From contig JAEURF010000093.1 of NCBI GenBank assembly GCA_016789205.1, positions 1 through 6,688 of the forward strand: DNA of 6,688 bases, given 5' to 3'. Position 1 is the first letter of the stretch. Each line of letters begins with the position of its first letter. The notes under the pieces were generated by a model that was not told where the DNA came from, ran no database searches, and saw only the letters and a list, made by a program, of their open reading frames with translations. A program made the translations under genes and the position numbers. Shown here piece after piece: positions 5,536 to 6,688 of the stretch. This DNA comes from Anaerolineales bacterium. GTDB taxonomy: Bacteria > Chloroflexota > Anaerolineae > Anaerolineales > Villigracilaceae.

Positions 5536-6138
5536 ATGAAAAAACAATTTTTCTTATTTTTTGCTTTGGTAATTTTCTTCTTACAGGCTTGTGGGGCTGG
5601 TACATCTTCTGACCCTGTAGAAGTTGAAGGTGGTGTATTAATTCAGCCGATTGCGGAATCAAGTGAAGTGGCAATTCCGCTGGCTGGCTCGGCGGGCGCA
5701 AGCGCAGAAGTACCTGCATTATGTGAAACTGCAAATGATGCCAGTGCTGTGGCTTTTGCAGAAGAAGTCATTCGCCTGACCAATGTGGAGCGTAAAAAAG
5801 TTGGCGCGGTTGCAGTGACAGCACAAGCACAATTGACTCAAGCCGCTCAAACCCATTCGATTGATATGGCTTGTAATCAATTTTTCTCACACACAGGTTC
5901 AGATGGTTCTACTCCGTTCCAACGCATCTTCCGTTTTGGATATAGTTATGCTTCGGCGGCTGAAAATGTTGCCGCTGGCTATGCTACCCCTGCAGATGTG
6001 GTTAAAGGTTGGATGGCGAGCACTGGTCACAAAACCAATATGTTAAACAAAAACTTTACCGAAATCGGAATTGGCTACGTATTTACTTCTCAAGGATACT
6101 TTCATTATTGGACGATGGTTTTGGCAAAACCGAAATAA
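5536..6138 (+). CDS. CAP/SCP-domain lipoprotein
   Basis: The protein is predicted to be exported and lipid-anchored. Residues 1-18 form a signal peptide with a lipobox ending LQAC, so C19 should be lipidated. An Ala/Ser/Glu-rich linker follows to about residue 70. The rest (about 72-200) is a bacterial CAP domain (cysteine-rich secretory protein, antigen 5, PR-1 superfamily; YkwD-like). It shows FAEEVIRLTNVER (74-86), THSIDMA (106-112), FFSHTGSDGSTPF (116-128), ENVAAGY (143-149), WMASTGHKTNML (159-170) and IGIGYVF (177-183). The usual cavity residues are present as H119, E143 and H165. C63 and C113 could form a disulfide. The ATG at 5536 follows AGGAG by nine bases. The biochemical role of bacterial CAP proteins is largely unsettled, so the family is certain but the function is not. 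It is the last gene before a terminator. Confidence 0.93.
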   Translation: MKKQFFLFFALVIFFLQACGAGTSSDPVEVEGGVLIQPIAESSEVAIPLAGSAGASAEVPALCETANDASAVAFAEEVIRLTNVERKKVGAVAVTAQAQLTQAAQTHSIDMACNQFFSHTGSDGSTPFQRIFRFGYSYASAAENVAAGYATPADVVKGWMASTGHKTNMLNKNFTEIGIGYVFTSQGYFHYWTMVLAKPK

Positions 6139-6156
6139 GCAGATTTATATATTCAA

Positions 6157-6190
6157 CAAAAGAGGATATAGTTTCTTGTATCCTCTTTTG
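6157..6190. terminator. Bidirectional hairpin terminator between convergent genes
   Basis: Perfect 12-base arms, CAAAAGAGGATA (6157-6168) and TATCCTCTTTTG (6179-6190), surround a 10-base loop. On the plus strand a T-rich tail (CTTTAATTTT) follows. On the minus strand the A/T-rich ends of the stem and a weaker tail could serve the cyclase gene. The hairpin sits in the 54-base gap between the stop codons of two convergent genes, as expected for a shared terminator. The stem is less G+C-rich than classical terminators. Confidence 0.8.
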
Positions 6191-6192
6191 CT

Positions 6193-6688
6193 TTAATTTT
6201 CTTCTATATCTACATCTTTTCGATAGATAATTTGAAAAGCGTTCGTATTCAATCCGCCAATATTAACTTGGATTGGTTTCCCATCAATTTCAGCGTCTTT
6301 TGGGATTAAGTCCATCGCCTCTTTCGTGATGAGAATTTCGCCTGCATCCCCAATATCTTCTCCCATTTTACACGCTCTGTTGACCGCATCCCCAAACATA
6401 TCTTCATTGTTGACGATTAATATTTTTCCGTAATCAATTCCAATGGAGACGTGAATATCTAAATCATCTGCGGTGAGCAAATTAGATGCGGAAAAGGCAT
6501 GTTGAATACTAATTGCGGCTCGTGTTGCATTAAGCGGATTTGGCAAAATTGCAAAACAGTTATCTGCTTCAAACTTGATTAACATCCCGCCATGACCAGC
6601 AATAATCGGCTCAACTGTTAATTGCATTCTGCGAATCATGGAAAGATAATGCACAATGCCGTATTTACGAGTTAACAAAGAAAAGCCA
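6193..6688 (-). CDS. Class III adenylate cyclase catalytic domain (N-terminal part outside window)
   Basis: Class III cyclases make cyclic nucleotides from ATP or GTP at a dimer interface. The minus-strand frame is open from the right edge to TAA at 6195-6193, giving 164 visible residues. The first metal-binding aspartate should lie just outside the window, because the visible sequence begins AFSLLTRKYG, the continuation of a D-M-S-G-F-S-type motif. IKFEAD (37-42) supplies the base-recognition lysine K38 and the second metal aspartate D42. NNEDMFGDAVNRACKMGED (93-111) supplies D96, which aligns with the adenine-selecting aspartate, and the transition-state asparagine N103. The usual arginine four residues later is K107. 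I recall similar N-x-x-x-K sequences in a cyclase subgroup. A TTG at 6678 is internal, not the start. Any sensory domains would lie beyond the edge. ATP as substrate is an inference. Confidence 0.9.
   Translation of the reverse strand, partial: GFSLLTRKYGIVHYLSMIRRMQLTVEPIIAGHGGMLIKFEADNCFAILPNPLNATRAAISIQHAFSASNLLTADDLDIHVSIGIDYGKILIVNNEDMFGDAVNRACKMGEDIGDAGEILITKEAMDLIPKDAEIDGKPIQVNIGGLNTNAFQIIYRKDVDIEEN

Noticed and set aside
6009..6230. Plus-strand open frame across the terminator after the lipoprotein gene
   Set aside because: It overlaps the CAP domain in another frame, the terminator hairpin and the cyclase end; it is not a plausible gene.
6676..6678. TTG as the start of the cyclase gene
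   Set aside because: The frame stays open to the right edge and the upstream residues continue the conserved cyclase motif, so the gene begins outside the window.

Overview
The window looks like a piece of an A+T-leaning bacterial chromosome, most plausibly from an uncultured Chloroflexota lineage such as Anaerolineae. This placement is inferred from the Min-RodA gene order, the protein sequence style and the short-period intergenic palindromes. It is not proved, because there is no rRNA or other phylogenetic marker apart from gltX. Seven genes run left to right and one runs right to left at the right edge.

Layout: the C-terminal part of minC is cut by the left edge (2-418). It is followed by minD (515-1312), minE (1314-1565, one base after minD), a SEDS-family glycosyltransferase best called rodA (1654-2781), glutamyl-tRNA synthetase gltX with a TTG start (2877-4358), an unrecognised polytopic membrane protein (4381-5454) and a CAP/SCP-domain lipoprotein (5536-6138). 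A strong two-way hairpin terminator (6157-6190) separates these from a convergent class III adenylate cyclase (6193-6688, minus strand), whose N-terminus is cut by the right edge.

How the genes fit together: MinC, MinD and MinE place the division septum. RodA polymerises glycan strands for wall elongation. In many bacteria minCDE and rodA follow mreBCD and the class B PBP gene, so those genes may lie just left of the window. The polytopic protein sits 22 bases after gltX with a strong Shine-Dalgarno and is probably co-transcribed with it, but it has no evident functional link to tRNA charging. The CAP lipoprotein probably sits outside the cytoplasmic membrane.

The most unusual structure is between the genes. 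Three successive gaps (minC-minD, minE-rodA, rodA-gltX) each hold one imperfect palindrome of 58-70 bases, and each palindrome is built from a different short tandem unit. The first two share an architecture (ACC, then 10-base units, a 6-base remainder and a 12-base loop) although their unit sequences differ. The third uses a 7-base unit and is capped by a GAGA tetraloop. The second runs into the putative rodA ribosome binding site. I see no CRISPR array, insertion sequence, tRNA, rRNA or defence system. No stretch of 300 bases lacks a gene.
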